From: Lasiodiplodia sp. COLG20
Taxonomy: Eukaryota > Ascomycota > Dothideomycetes > Botryosphaeriales > Botryosphaeriaceae
Length of the DNA: 64,000 nucleotides
Assembly: GCA_009801085.1 (NCBI GenBank)
Contig: VNWV01000003.1
Location: 2,666,001 to 2,730,000, forward strand
Reading direction: 5' to 3'
Under the pieces are notes generated by a model. It ran no database searches. It had not been told where the DNA came from and saw only the letters and a program-made list of their open reading frames with translations. Below are positions 9,773-22,636 of the stretch, one piece after another (the first letter of the stretch is position 1; each line of letters opens with the position of its first letter). A program made the position numbers and the translations under genes.

Positions 9773-12700
9773 ATGCCACCCAGAAAGAAACGGATCCTCA
9801 CCGTGCCGGACAGCAGTGACGGTGAGAATGCACCGCCCCCACCAGGGCCAAAGAAGCGCAAGGCAAGCACGCGGAAAGCCGCCGACTCCCAGGACCACGA
9901 AAACCCACCGCCGAAGAAGCCCAGGGGCAGGCCACGGAAGAGTATAGCCGCCGAGGACGATGGCCCACCTTCAGCGAAGAAGCCCAAGCGACACGCTGGC
10001 AGCCGCCTTGACGACGATGAAGACGGCGATTTGCTAGAGAAACCGGGCAAAAAGCAGAAAAACAAAACTTACGAGCCCACTGAGGGAGATTTGCAAGAAA
10101 TCTACTTGACACAGCTCCCGCAGGATGATTCTAGTCCCCCGTGGAGGATTCGAGGTCCCATCTGGCAAAAACCAAAAGACGAAAAGCCACCACCCAAACC
10201 CCCTGTCTTCTACAGACCTCCCGCACCCCCTTCTCTTCCTGCTCAGTCAAATGGCCGAGCTGACACCGTATCCCGTCCTGCCATTGCCCATGCTCCGCAA
10301 CAGCGGCTCCAGAATGAGAAACAAATTGGCATGCAAGCTGTGAAGACTCCACATGAAACACCAAAGGCTCGCGAACCAAGCCCTAAAAATCCGGGGCCAT
10401 TCTACAGCTCGCCTTTCAGCTCTCCAGTATCACCTCGAATCCAAACGCGCCAAAGAAGCTCCCCCACAGCGCCGCCGGAATCATTCGCGTCAAGGCTGCC
10501 CGAAACTGCACATTCCAATGCTGAAGGACCGCATGCGCAAGCTCCGTCTCCGCCCGTTGCAACAAACCTGGAAGCGAACATGGAGCTGGACCCAGAAGAC
10601 TTCTCAAGCTCCCCGCTAAGCGCTCTAGTACCAATAGCACGCTCAAATTGTGGTGTGGATACCTCCCTCGACAATAACGAGACTGCACAGCATTCAACTA
10701 CGAATGGAATAAGTGCACCTATTCCTCCAATTGATTCAGCAGAGGTGGAGAACTTCTTCAGCTCTCCGCCAAGCTCACCAAGGGCCATTTCAGCCTCGGT
10801 GGCTCCGCAACCTCCATTGGCCGCGTCAGGTCGTGATGAGTTCGACGACGAAGATTTGGACGATATCGACGAGTCTCTCTTCCAGCGTCTAGTTTCTCAA
10901 GGGCCCCCTGCCGCCAGAAACCCTACGGCGGCTTCTGTGCCAACCCGGTAAGTCCCTTCTGCAACCCAGCAAGACTCCCATTGACATTACCGGGAATTAG
11001 GAATGATCTTGTCCAGGAAACTCATGAGGAGCTCCTCGGTCTTCCCTCTGATGCATTTTCGCTATCTTCCATGACATCTCCAGAGTTTCTGCGCGCGGGA
11101 AGGGCTCAAGACCAAGCCATTGTGGTCTCATCCCAGGACAACCCGGCACCCAATGGGCCACGACGGCTTGCTGCTCCTCTCAACGGTTTGAGGCAGACGA
11201 CATTGTTCGGGGGGTCCAGTACTGTGCCTCCATCACAAATCAATAAGCGCCAGAATTGGCCGGTGGTCAACAAAGACGAACCACCGACGCATCACAAAAT
11301 AGACTTGGAAGCTATGAAGACCTGGGTATATCCCACGAACCTTGGCAATATTCGAGACTACCAATTCAACATCGTCCAGCGTGGATTGTACCACAACCTC
11401 CTTGTTGCGCTGCCAACTGGACTGGGGAAAACCTTCATTGCGGCTACAATCATGCTGAATTTCCTACGCTGGACCACTGATGCGCAGATTGTTTTCGTTG
11501 CCCCGACTAAGCCGCTGGTTGCTCAACAGATTGATGCCTGCCTAGGAATAGCTGGTATTCGTCGCTCACAGACTACTATGTTGACAGGTGAAGTGGATCC
11601 TGGTCTCCGGGCAGAGGAGTGGAAGATCAAAAGAGTCTTCTTCATGACTCCGCAGACAATGATCAATGATTTGAAGACGGGGTACTGCGATGCGAAGAGG
11701 ATTGCTTTGCTAGTCGTGGATGAGGCACACAGAGCAACGGGCGCTTACGCCTATGTCGAGATTGTCAAGTTCGTTCGACGGTTCAACCAAAGTTTCCGAG
11801 TTCTTGCTCTGACTGCAACCCCCGGCGCCGACGTTGAGACGGTTCAAAAGGTTATTGACGGACTGGAGATCTCTCGTGTTGAGATTCGAATGGAGAATTC
11901 TATGGACATCCAACCATTCATACACAAGCGCGAAGTCGAGAAGAAAGTCCTGAGAGACAACAAGGACCTGCTCGTGGCCAAGGACCTACTTTCAAAGGCC
12001 ATACAACCTGTGCTGGACAAGCTGAACCAGCAAAATGCGTATTGGTCTAAAGATCCGCTGAACATGAGCCTGTACGGTCTCACACAAGCAAGATCCAGCT
12101 GGATGAGGTCAGACGCCGGTAGGAAATCGTCAGGCCCGATGAAAGGAATGATTAACTCCATATTTCAAGCCCTCATGAGTCTGGGCCGCGGAATTGATGT
12201 GCTCAAATTCCACGGCCTTCGTCCATTCTACCGCATCCTTTGCGACTACAAGAACGATGCGACAACCAAATGGAAGAAGGAGATAGCCAATAACCCAAAC
12301 TTCGAGAAGCTCATGAAAATTCTTAGAGATTGGACCGCCAAACCGGACTACATCGGGCACCCGAAGCTCGAACACCTTCGGGAATATGTGCTCAACCATT
12401 TCTTGGATGCCGGAGAGGCGCCTGGGACATTACAAACCAAAGTCATGGTCTTCGCACATTGGAGAGACAGCGCAGAGGACATTGTTCGCGTGCTCAAGTT
12501 GAATGAGCCTATGATCCGGCCTCATGTTTTCGTTGGGCAAGCAGCAACGAAGACTTCGGAAGCCATGGACCAACGGCGCCAGGAAGAGGTCGTGAGACAG
12601 TTCAAGAGTGGCGTCTACAATACGCTGGTTGCCACGTCAATCGGAGAGGAAGGCTTGGACATCGGAGAGGTTGACCTCATTGTCTGCTATGACCAAAAGG

Positions 12701-13989
12701 CCTCACCAATCCGCATGTTGCAGCGAATGGGCCGAACTGGTAGAAAGCGTAGGGGAAAGATTTTACTGCTACAGATGGAGGGGAAAGAAGAGAACGACGC
12801 GTTCAAAGCGAAAGATGCCTATGAAAAGATGCAGGAGAAGATTTCCAGGGGCGATGAATTCAAATTCCACACTGACCTTGCCAGGAGAATCGTCCCGAGA
12901 GATATCAACCCAGTCGTGGAGATGAAGCATATCGAGATTCCCATTGAGAACTCACAACCGGAGTTGCCTATGCCTCGGGCAGGAAAGGGTAGGAAGACCA
13001 AACGGCCACCCAAGAAGTTCCAGATGCCAGACGGTGTGATTACAGGGTTCATATCGGCAGCTGGTCTAGATGGTGGTCCTGATGAAGGCCAGCCCCGTAC
13101 AAAGAGGAAAGGCAAAAAAGCACCAGTCATCGAGGAAGTGGAACCCCCGGTCCTAGCTGAAGAAACATTTCTCAACAGCCAGGAGGCGAGGCAGCTCCAG
13201 AGGTTCTACCAGAACATCCACGACGCAGATGACGATAGAGAAATCGCATCACCAGCACTGACGTTACATCCGAAGCGACAGCGACGCGCGGGCCGGACAA
13301 GGTACATCTCAACTCACAGTCGAGCCACTATGAACTTCGTCAAGATGGTCAACCGAATGCATGCTATGACGAAGAGTAGAGGGGGAGAGCTTGAGAAGAG
13401 ATTCAGAGACAGCTTGCACATGTCGGACATCGAAGCTGGACCGTCAGCAGACGAGATGTCGGACGAGGAAACAATGCATGATGACGATGACGATACGTTA
13501 GGGGTCACACCAAAGCGACAAAGGCGAATTATGGATGAGGTTGGAGAGGGAGGAAGCAGCAGTCCGCCGCCAACGGATCCTCGGATGCGCGTTCGGTCAC
13601 AGGCCATTGATTTGGGTACGCAAGACACGGAAGGCGAGGACGAACTTGAGGATGAGGAGCTCGATTCGGAATTGGCCGACTTCATCGCCGATGATGCCGA
13701 GGCGGTTGAGATGTTCAGCTCTTCACTGCCCTCTATCAGGGCGGCAAGACATACGAAGCTGTTCACGTCTTCTCAGAGGGGCCCAGAGAATTCGGATGAT
13801 GATGATGATGATGATGATGACGACGAGTTGCCAGATATCAGTCAATTGGTCCGGAAGCAGAAGAGAGGCATGACGGGCAGATGTCAAAGCAATGCTATGG
13901 TGGCGGATAGCGATGACGATGAAATAGAACCCGTAGCCCGTCATGGTGCGAAAAGACGAAGGGTTGTGGATGATAGTGATAGCGACTAA
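9773..13989 (+). CDS. mph1: ATP-dependent DNA helicase Mph1 (FANCM family)
   Basis: SF2 3'-5' DNA helicase that remodels replication forks and dissociates D-loops in the nucleus. Exons 9773..10947 and 11001..13989 (53-nt intron) encode 1387 residues, somewhat long for Mph1. The N-terminal 390 residues are Pro/Lys-rich and disordered, with an AT-hook-like KPRGRPRKS at about 49-57. Helicase motifs: Walker A LPTGLGKT at 529-536, DEAH at 632-635, ALTATPG soon after, and motif VI QRMGRTGR at 966-973. DEAH with an alpha-helical insert between the two RecA domains is typical of the Mph1/Hef/FANCM group. The C-terminal tail is acidic with several Asp runs; one is encoded by a GAT/GAC microsatellite at about 13794-13825. 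The start MPPRKKR was chosen as the first Met giving a family-like basic N-terminus. Confidence 0.95.
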
Positions 13990-14509
13990 TTGATGCGGAA
14001 TGGAATGGAACAAAATGTTCTGTGCCGTGGGGGCATTTTTGCCTCCTTGCTCGGGTCGGGATGTTCTAGAGTCGTAAGAGCACGCATGATTATTCGTACA
14101 ATAGAAACAACAAGGAGGTTGTCGGCTTGGCGGCAGTGAAGGCAGCTCGTAACCACAGGAAAATGAAGCCCCTTAATTCGTCGAAGGACTGCTCGCCAAG
14201 CTTCTGGAACACTGGAAGGCTGGATTTGGCAGGGCTTGGGATCTGCTCCGCGGGCCGGCCGTCTGCCGGGGGGTTCCGCGCGTTACGTCGTGCGTGTCCG
14301 AGTAAACGCGCGCATGGCTTCCCGCTGCCTCCCTTCCAGAACCCTTTTTTTCTCTTTCTTTTTTTTGTTGCCAACACAATCACTTGTTCTCACACGGTGC
14401 TGCCGTGCGCGCGACATGGTTTGAAACAGCCACGATCCTTCCGGCGCGCCCCTAGTACCAACGAAAAGAAGAGGCAATTGCAGCAAGCATACGACTGTCG
14501 CCCTGAGCC
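13990..14509. other. Intergenic, mph1 3' UTR and ZIP promoter
   Basis: A 520-bp gap between same-direction genes. A T-rich tract at about 14343-14365 lies roughly 150 nt before the ZIP start. No repeats or RNA genes recognised. Confidence 0.5.
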
Positions 14510-16223
14510 ATGAACACAAATGCGTTGAATGCGAGAGGTAAGTTTGGCTTGAGGTTCGAATACGGCTCAATTATCAATGCCCGAGACTTGCGGCCACCTC
14601 GCCCGCTCTCCACGCAGTCCTAGCTGACGACGTCAACCCCGCAGGCATATTACCCGACTCATGGACCGACATTCCAACCGCGCTGCTCCACGCTGAGCTC
14701 CAACGGAGACATGGTGGCATGAAGGAGTCGACGGCCGGTGAGCAAAGGCCGGCGTGCGGGAGCAAGACCAAGGGAGAGTACAACACGCCGCTACACGTTT
14801 TCGCGCTGATATTGATCCTGGCGCTGAGTACTGGAGGTAAGAAAGACAGCATTGCGATCAAGCTTGCAGACGGAGCGTGCAAAGCCCCGCTCACTCGGAT
14901 TCTTGCGCCTGATTCTACGTGTGCTAATGAGCCACAGCGTGCGCCTTCCCCATCATCGTCCGCCGATTCCCACGCCTCCCTGTGCCGCACCACTTCCTGT
15001 TCCTTTCGCGACACTTCGGCACCGGCGTCCTGATCGCAACCGCCTTCGTACATCTGCTACCCACGGCCTTCATCTCGCTCACGGACCCATGCTTACCGCC
15101 TTTCTGGAACGAGGGATACCCCGCAATGGCTGGGCTGATCGCCATGACGGCTGTTTTTGTGGTCGTGGGCATAGAGATGTTCTTTGCGAGTAGGGGAGCG
15201 GGGCATGTGCACGGGAGCGATTACGATACGCTGGGCGGAGGGGAGGCACACGGTCATGCTCACGGACACGGCGACTACGAGATGGGCAATGGCCGCCCGC
15301 GCAGCCACGGCCGCAGCGCGAGCTTCAACCGGTTCAAGCAGGGCAGCTTGCGGCCAGGCGACAGCCACCGACCGCCGGACATCGTGCTGGACGACTATGC
15401 CGAGACGGACAACCTCGTTGCAGGCGTCTCTCCCTCGATCCCCCCGCCTACCCCGTCTCCAGGCCACAGCCGCATCCCCGACGACGAAGAAGCCCAGACG
15501 AAACCCATCCACGGCGAAGGCGACAGCGACTCGGACTCGGACCTCGAGCTGCCCGAGCTCGACTACGCCGGAGCCTCGTCCAGCGACGCCTCCGGTCTCC
15601 TCAACGGCGCACCCTTGCAAAAGTACCGCTCCGCCGCTGGCCGCCAAAGCAACGACTCCCTCCGCGCCCTCTCCACCCCCCAGCCCGACGCCGGCAACGG
15701 CCACCACTCACTCCTCACCCCCGAACAGCAACAGCGCAAGCAGCTGCTCCAATGCCTCCTGCTCGAAGCCGGCATCCTCTTCCACAGCGTCTTCATCGGC
15801 ATGGCCATCTCCGTCGCCACCGGCCCGCCCTTCATCGTCCTCCTCATCGCCATCTCCTTCCACCAGACCTTCGAAGGGCTCGCCCTGGGCTCGCGCATCG
15901 CCGCGCTGCAGTTCCCCCAGCGCTCCCCAAAGCCCTGGCTCATGGCCCTCGCCTACGGCACCACCACTCCGCTCGGCCAGGCCATTGGCCTCGGCATCCA
16001 CAACCTGTACGATCCCGCGAGCGAGACGGGCCTGCTGACGGTCGGCGTCATGAACGCAATCAGCAGTGGCCTGCTACTGTTTGCGGGTTTGGTCGAGCTG
16101 CTGGCTGAGGATTTCTTGAGCGATGCGAGCTATCAGGTGCTGAGGGGGAAGAGGAGGGTGGAGGCTTGCGCGGCCGTGGTGGCGGGTGGCGGTTTGATGG
16201 CGTTAGTCGGGGCATGGGCATAG
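14510..16223 (+). CDS. ZIP-family metal (zinc/iron) transporter
   Basis: Divalent metal importer of the ZIP family, 510 residues. Exons 14510..14537, 14618..14836 and 14938..16223. The first membrane segment is assembled across the second intron (LHVFALILILALSTG joined to ACAFPIIVRRFP), followed by the family signature FLFLSRHFGTGVLIATAFVH. After the third segment there is a very long cytoplasmic loop (about 200 residues) with a His-rich metal-binding stretch (EAHGHAHGHG) and an acidic Ser/Asp tract. The C-terminal half has the ZIP core helices (LLEAGILFHSVFIGMAI, then FHQTFEGLALG). An alternative acceptor at the end of GTCAACCCCGCAG (14644) would remove nine residues in frame; the N-terminus is therefore uncertain. 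Plasma membrane versus vacuole cannot be told. Confidence 0.93.
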
Positions 16224-17524
16224 CGAAGTAAGGACGGGAGAAGGGAAGAAAGTGTGTGTGTGTGGATAAAATGAACTGTATCGATGATCACGGAAATTCC
16301 AGTAAAGACTGTTTTTTTTTCAGGTGCTCGTATCCCATCTTTTATTATTTTCATCTGACTGTAAACGACGTCTGCTTCGAAGTTACAGTATGGAGGATGA
16401 GACGCGAATCAGGCGCGGACAGATCAAGTAGTATGTACAACGCTTGATTTTCGGCGCGGAAAAGAGGTGAAAGCAAACGAATGAGGTGGCTACCCCTGTC
16501 CTTAACCTGTGGCGCTAAGGAGGCAAAAAATAGAAACAATAAGCCCGGTTCCAAGAGCAGCAAAGGTCCATAAATGCCACATATAGATTCCTCTCCGCAT
16601 TCAGCCTACTCCTCCGAATGTTATGCGTCGTGAGAGGCGCGCGGGCATTAAAATGCAACGCAATACTACCACCCTATCGGAACGAGTAAGGCTGCATGAA
16701 CTGAGGAAGAGAAGAGATGGAATTTTCCTCTTCCGAAGTCCGTCGAAGGCTCGGGTATATTCAACTACAGTCCCCTCTTGCAGCCGATGGCTAGCGTGGA
16801 TTTGTTTTTTTTTTTTGCTCATGTCATGGGTAGTTGAAGCTATCGTCCGGCCGTATATGTAGAATTCTTAATTCGACATTCTTGTCCGGACGATGGCTTC
16901 AACTATCCATACGTTTTTTTTTTTCTTTTTGAAAAGAAAAAGATGAGGCATAGTTACCCTCGAGGATCAGCTCGTAAGCTCAGACAAAAACACCAAATAG
17001 CACCACACATGCACACCAAACCACGAAGCGTGTCAGTCAAGCAGCAATAGTGAACACGATAAGAGTTGAATTATCGAACCCAGTATCCCATGCCCGCTCC
17101 AAAAAACCCCAAATCCGTCCAGAAGAGCCTTAGCCGCTGTGATATACAAGACAAACGGCGCGAAAGAGAAATGAACAAAGACAGAGATGCATGCGCCAAT
17201 GCCAATTTTTGTATCGCCAACGCTTCCCACTTTTGCAAAAATATGATAGTGCGCCAAAATGCTCTCCCTTAGACCCTTAACCTTTCCCTCAACCCAGAAG
17301 GACTGAGAGGAAGCCTGGATGAATGAACAAGAGAAGGAAAATCGGTGTAATGCTTGCCTTACATGCTCAACAAGACGGGTACTAATGATATGCAGCGTGA
17401 AGAGATGATGAGATCCAACCCGAAACCCGAAGACACCAGAACGAGTATGCTCGAACGCTATCGTGCCATTAAACCACTTCTTACTCGACCCCGCCCCTGG
17501 TGTGTTGATAATGATTACAAAACC
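16224..17524. other. Intergenic between convergent genes, with MITE
   Basis: A 1.3-kb gap between the stops of the ZIP and Caf120-like genes. It contains a short GT repeat (about 16250-16262), one MITE copy (16766..16960) and several T-homopolymers. The remainder shows no gene-like frame. Confidence 0.6.
16766..16960. mobile_element. Palindromic MITE, right end decayed
   Basis: Begins at a TA dinucleotide followed by CAGTCCCCTCTTGCAGCCGA and the terminal-repeat core GGCTAGCGTGGA (to 16801). Central arms at about 16831-16850 (TAGTTGAAGCTATCGTCCGG) and 16885-16908 flank a spacer with ATTCGACATT. The right terminal repeat is not recognisable beyond a conserved GGCATAGTTAC internal motif near 16947. 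Confidence 0.8.
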
Positions 17525-20500
17525 TTAGCCTCTCCTAGAGACCCTGCCAGCCTGCTTCTGATCCCAGGCAGCGCCGTAGGGCTGCGGAGCGAAGCTCTGC
17601 TGACTGGGTTGCTGATGTATCATGGGCATTCCACCCATGTACCCTTGCTGCTGCTGTTGTTGAGGAAAATAATTGCCCTGCATCTGGAAGTTTGCACTCG
17701 GGCTAGGGGTTGCCATGGGCATGCCGTAGTTCTGCATGGGCATTTGCATGCCCATGCCCATCTGCATCTGGTTCTGCTGCATCTGCTGCGCCTGCATCAT
17801 CTGCATTTGCTGTTGCTGACGCATCATCGCGGCCTGCTGTTCCTGCTGGATCCGCACATTTTCACGCTCAGCGCGGCGCTGGGCGTCACGCTCGGCACGC
17901 GCTACCTCGGCTTGAGCCTGGTGTTGACGAGCCACAATGGCTTGTTGCACCAGGGCGCTGCGGCTGCCTTTCTTGAAGTCCTCCTTCTCCTTCTGACGGG
18001 CCGCGATAGCGCCAACGAGGCCAGACTGCTTGTCGGACTCAGTTTGGGTTTTGGACTTCGCCATGTTGATGAGTGGCGTGCCGGTGAGGCGAGCCACATG
18101 CTCCTGCTCCCGAGCCGAGAGCTGCGCAGACTCGGCGGTATTGATAAGGCCAGCAGGCTGCGCATTCAACATGGCGGAGGCGCCGCGGGAACTAGGACGG
18201 GCAGGCGGGTGTATAGCATCCAGCATAGCTGCTGACGCCGCACGCGAGTGATAACGAGAGGGCTGGTCACGCTCGTTAAGCATCGTGGATGCGTTCCGCG
18301 AATGGGGGCGCGGCGAATCGCGGTTGCCTTCGCGCTCCTTTGGCGGTGTCCTTTGGTAATGGGGAAGTAGCTGTGACCATTCTCCGGACGGATTCCGGCT
18401 CATCGACGGAGTCTTGTTATCGGGCCCAAGAAGATTGGGAGTGGATTTGTTGCGTTCGTGAGAAAAAACTGGCGACACGCTCGTCGCACGCTGGTGAACC
18501 CATTCTTCAGGAGTCAGGCTGAGGCGATAACCAGGGCTTGCACTGCGACGGCCCGAAGATGGCCGCCAGAGAGCGCTCCGGCGGCCTTCTTCGCCGTCCT
18601 GGTTTGACTGTGGCGACTTTGAGTTCGCGCGGTGGTGTCCTGGAGTATTTGGGCTATTTCTTCCAAAGTAGCCCTCCTGCAGCATGTCTCCTGCGCTCCC
18701 AGGCCGAGGAGTGCGCGGGTTCGAAAGATCAGAAGCCGACAAACGATCTTTGGACTTTGATCTCTGGTGGTTATCCTGAGTGATCGTTCCGCTGGTGCCT
18801 GGGCGCATGGAGGTTGGGTCCGTCTTGGTCAAATCGTACGTTGGACCAAAGTCAATCGTAGGAAGATCCATGTTTTCAATCGGCTTTGCGTCCTCTTTGT
18901 AGTGAGCATCGCCAACAACGACCTCTTCGTGCTCTGCCGGCGGAGGGGCGATGTCGCCAACAGTCTTAAGCCGCCCGGCTCGAGGTCTCTCAACTGACTG
19001 TCTCGACTGTTTCGTGCTCGCACTCTTGATGCTGGCGTAGTCGGGCGTCCCAGTAGACTCGTCATCATAGACGCTGCTGGACATGGTCTGCGTGCGCTCA
19101 GCTTCATCCTGAGCGGCCAGCTGATTGAGAATCGTGTCAGGATTAATCATATCATTTCGAAAACTGTCAAGACTCGAATTTGAAGGAGACTTAGGAATGG
19201 CGGGGTTGTCCGCCGAAAGGGGAGTGCTTAACCGACCTGGAACTGGCTTCCGCTGAATGCTATGTCTAGCAGAAAGACCACCGGGTGACTGTGATCCTTG
19301 TGAACTGTGGTCGTATTGGCCAGCAGTAGCCATTACGTCCTGGTGGGCGAAGTAGCCCTGAGGCATCTCTCTGTGCTCGGGAACCGGAGGACCGGTGGGA
19401 GCGAAAGTAGCGCTTGTCGCAGACTGAGGTTCGCCTTGCGGGATGTATGGAGACGCAGGAATCGTAGGCAAACGATTGTTCTGTTGGTCATTCCAGTACT
19501 GGCGGTTCTCTTCGATCGACTGCCTTCTAACATCAGAATATTGATGTTGGTTGCGCTCTCTCTCGTCACTCAATCGGCCTTGAGATGCCCAGCTGTTGCG
19601 GTTTGACTTCCACGCGGCCGCAGCTCCGGCAGCAGCAAGATGACCTGGAATGGGCCTTTTGCTGGCCTCAGCCATCTCCTGAAGCGTAGCCTCATCGATA
19701 CCAGATTGGGCTCGGCGCATCTCTTCGGCCTCGTAGGGTAGCGTTCTCGGCTTTTGGTTGGGCCCGTGAGAGAAATCAGGAGGCGAGTGGACAGGGGTAG
19801 GGGGAGGCTTAGCAGCAGAGGTGGCGCCGATCTCGGGGAGATCGTGGGGTGATTCGCCCTCTGACGCAAATTGATCATGGCCGGATGAGTGCGTCGAGGA
19901 AACGTCGCTTGCCGGACTATCGCGGTTCAGACCATTAAGTGCCACGCGGTGGGGTGGCGGTGGGGGCGCATTGTCATAGAGATCCTCCGAGGCATTGCGG
20001 CTATGCATCAGCCTCGAATTTCCGACCCTTTCGGAGACTGAGCGCTGGTGGCGCATCATTTGACTGCCTGGAGAGGCAGTCTCGGCCCGGCGTGGTGGCT
20101 GGAAGCCCATTTCCCCGCCCCTTGCAGGCGATACGTTGCGAGTGCCAGGTTGAGAGTGAGTAGAGCTGCCATCGTTGAATCTAATAGATGTCGTGCGGGA
20201 AGGAGGCAAGCTGGTCCGGCTTGTGGTGTTGCGCCGGCTGCGCTGGCGATCGGGGGGGATGGACGTCATCCGCTTGGAAGTTAAGTCCTTCAGTTGCTTC
20301 CTCCACTGTCGTTCGGACCAGTTCTGGCTGCCATCCGCATGGATGAGGCTAGCCACATCCAAAATATCCAAGTATCCATATCTTCGGTCCTTGGGCATAG
20401 CAAACATGAGGGAGCGGGAATCCAGAGGATCAGCCACCAGACGTGTTGGTCTGCCGTAGATTCCAAAAGTATCGAACACAGGGAAAAGGAAACGGAGCAT

Positions 20501-21720
20501 GATCTCGAAGCCTGAAACTGCGGGGTGCGCCTCGGGCATGACGAAAACGAACCCTTCGGTGGTGGACTCAGGCCGCGAGTGGATAGTGATGCGACCCTCG
20601 ACCTTGACCAACGTCGACTGATCAATGAGAGGCTTTGACTGTGGATAAATAGCGTAGGCTGAGTATGCATCCGTGATAGTAGCGATTGGCCGCGTCTTCT
20701 TGTTGACTTTCCTCGTCTCGTAGAATTTGACGTCACCTTTCAGCACCGGTTGCGAGCGGTCGTAGATGGTTTGCTTTTTCAGGGCCTTCTGGATCTTGTT
20801 GACCTCCTTCTCATCCGGCGGAGTGATGACGCACCAACAGCGTCTCCACGGGGTGCCCGCACCGAATCGCACGCGTGCCCAGTCTTCATACTTGAACTTG
20901 GTCTTCTCCATGATCTGGCGGATGTTGTTCAGGAACCGGCCCTTGCCGGCGATAAGCGATCCGGTATATGCTTCCTGCAAACTCGAGTGCTCGAACATGG
21001 AGAGACGGATACCAGCCGTCCACTGCGTAAGAGAGTTCACGGAGTTGAAGTGGAAGAGGTAGCGGTTATTCGCCGCGGTCGAGATGCTCAAGACATTGGT
21101 GAGGGTGTGGGTACCCGGGCCGTTCATAGGTAGCGATTCGATCTGCATGCGTTAGTCGACCCACAGCGCGACAGCGGGGCGGCATACCATCTTGATTGAG
21201 GCGTCAGCCAGGTTGATGAAGGTCGGCACAACCTCGCCATCCTCGCCGGCTTCGTCCAGTCGCTGCGCGTCCCAGACCGAAAGTACGGTTCCCACGAGCT
21301 GGGCAAAGACTTCGGTCCAATTGCGGTCGGGGCTGGGGCGGCCGCCTGCAAGCGTGTCAGCTCAGGTCAAGATTGGTGTGGGACGGACGTACGAGCGTCG
21401 AGGTCATGGAGCTTCAGGAAGTAGCCTTCCTGGTAGAGCTTATTCGAATGAGAGTTTAGGTAGGTGAAGATGGGCTGCAGCTCGGGCAACGTGTCTTGGG
21501 CGACCTCCATCAGCGGAGGCTGGTAGGTCTGGACCATGGAGATGGGGCGCGACGAAGGGCGCGAGTCGGAGCGGTTGCGCTGTTGCTGAGTGGGAGACGA
21601 CTTGACGAAGTTGTCGAGGTTGTGGCTGGAGGGCGAGGACGAGTGCATCTGCGTCTTGGGCGAGGAAGGAGGGTCGCGGGTAGGCGTGCTCCCGCGGGGG
21701 GAGCCGCCCCATTGGGACAT
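17525..21720 (-). CDS. PH-domain protein, Caf120/Skg3-like
   Basis: Large protein of 1367 residues from exons 21720..21393, 21345..21188 and 21142..17525; the two introns are 47 and 45 nt. After a Ser/Pro-rich N-terminus there is a pleckstrin-homology domain starting about residue 92 (YLNSHSNKLYQEGYFLKLHDLDARGRP, spliced) through about 215, then a second conserved block (WARVRFGAGTPWRRCWCVITPPDEKEV). This architecture is shared by yeast Caf120 and Skg3, linked to the CCR4-NOT complex and the cell cortex; that is family knowledge, not shown here. The rest is long and disordered, with an EKEKE-type coiled-coil/basic stretch (ARAERDAQRRAERENVRIQQEQQ) and a Gln/Met-rich C-terminus. A strong acceptor/donor pair supports each intron. 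It is divergent from the BAH-PHD gene. Confidence 0.85.
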
Positions 21721-22636
21721 GAACGAGAGAACTGCAAGGGAGTCAGCGGCGGCGTGGCCTCAGGAATTAGGGTTGACGCACCCCGCGGGCGAGGCATGTT
21801 CGCAGCGGCAGGCGAGCCGGGCAGGTGGGATCGACGGCAGAATGCGCGAGAGTTGCGGCGGCTGGAGCAGCGCGCGCGTCGGAGCACGCAGAGCTGGCGA
21901 CGTAGCGAGCGACAGGCGGGTGGAGGCGGCGGAATGGCCGCAGTATGTAGTATGTATGAAGGAGAAGGGGCAGTTCGAGGCAAGGACACCCGGAGCTTGG
22001 GTTGGGCGGGCTAATGTCAAAAAAAGGCGCTCGGGAGCGCGCGGGCTGCGCTCAGGGTCAGCAGCTGATTGTATGACGCCTGCGAGTGACGTGCCGCAGC
22101 CGATCGGTGGACTGCTGGCCGTGTTTCAGGGCGGCGCGCGCAACGGCGGTCGACTGGTATTGTACTGCGCCGGCGGATCAGACGGAAGCGAACAATCACG
22201 GCCCCAGAGCGACAATGCGGCTGTCTGCGATTTAAGAGAATACGAGCCGCGCGCTGACGCATCCGGCCGTGGTGGAGGATTACGTCTCCGCGAGCATGCG
22301 GTGCGAGTGAGGCCTCAGCTCTTAACCCAATCCAGCACCAGTGATCGCCTTCGGCCGGGGTCGCTGCTCAGGGCCGCCGAAGTGGCTGGGGCCGCCCAGG
22401 CCTTCATGCAGCTCTCACCAGCTCGACATCGCCTCAGCGCAGCGCACCCGTGCAGCCGCGTGCGCCCCACGCGCCGCCCTCATTTCTCCGCGCCTGCGCT
22501 GCTGCGCCCGTCGCGTCGCGCGTGCCTCGCCGCTCAAGCACGCACCAACCAGCCTCCGCGCCCGCCGCGTCTCTCACGCAGCGTTCCAGCACCCTCCCGC
22601 ACGCATCGTCGCAGCTCCGCCAACCCCGCCAGCGCC
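21721..22636. other. Divergent promoter, PH protein / BAH-PHD gene
   Basis: A 916-bp stretch between two divergent starts, GC-rich, with C/T-rich tracts toward the BAH-PHD start. Continuous open frames on the plus strand (from 21590) run into the BAH-PHD gene, but upstream of 22637 they have Arg/Pro-rich composition typical of GC-rich noncoding DNA. Confidence 0.5.

Noticed and set aside
14545..14580. Possible tRNA B-box (GGTTCGAATAC) in the ZIP first intron
   Set aside because: No matching A-box or cloverleaf arms around it. I found no convincing tRNA or rRNA gene anywhere in the window.
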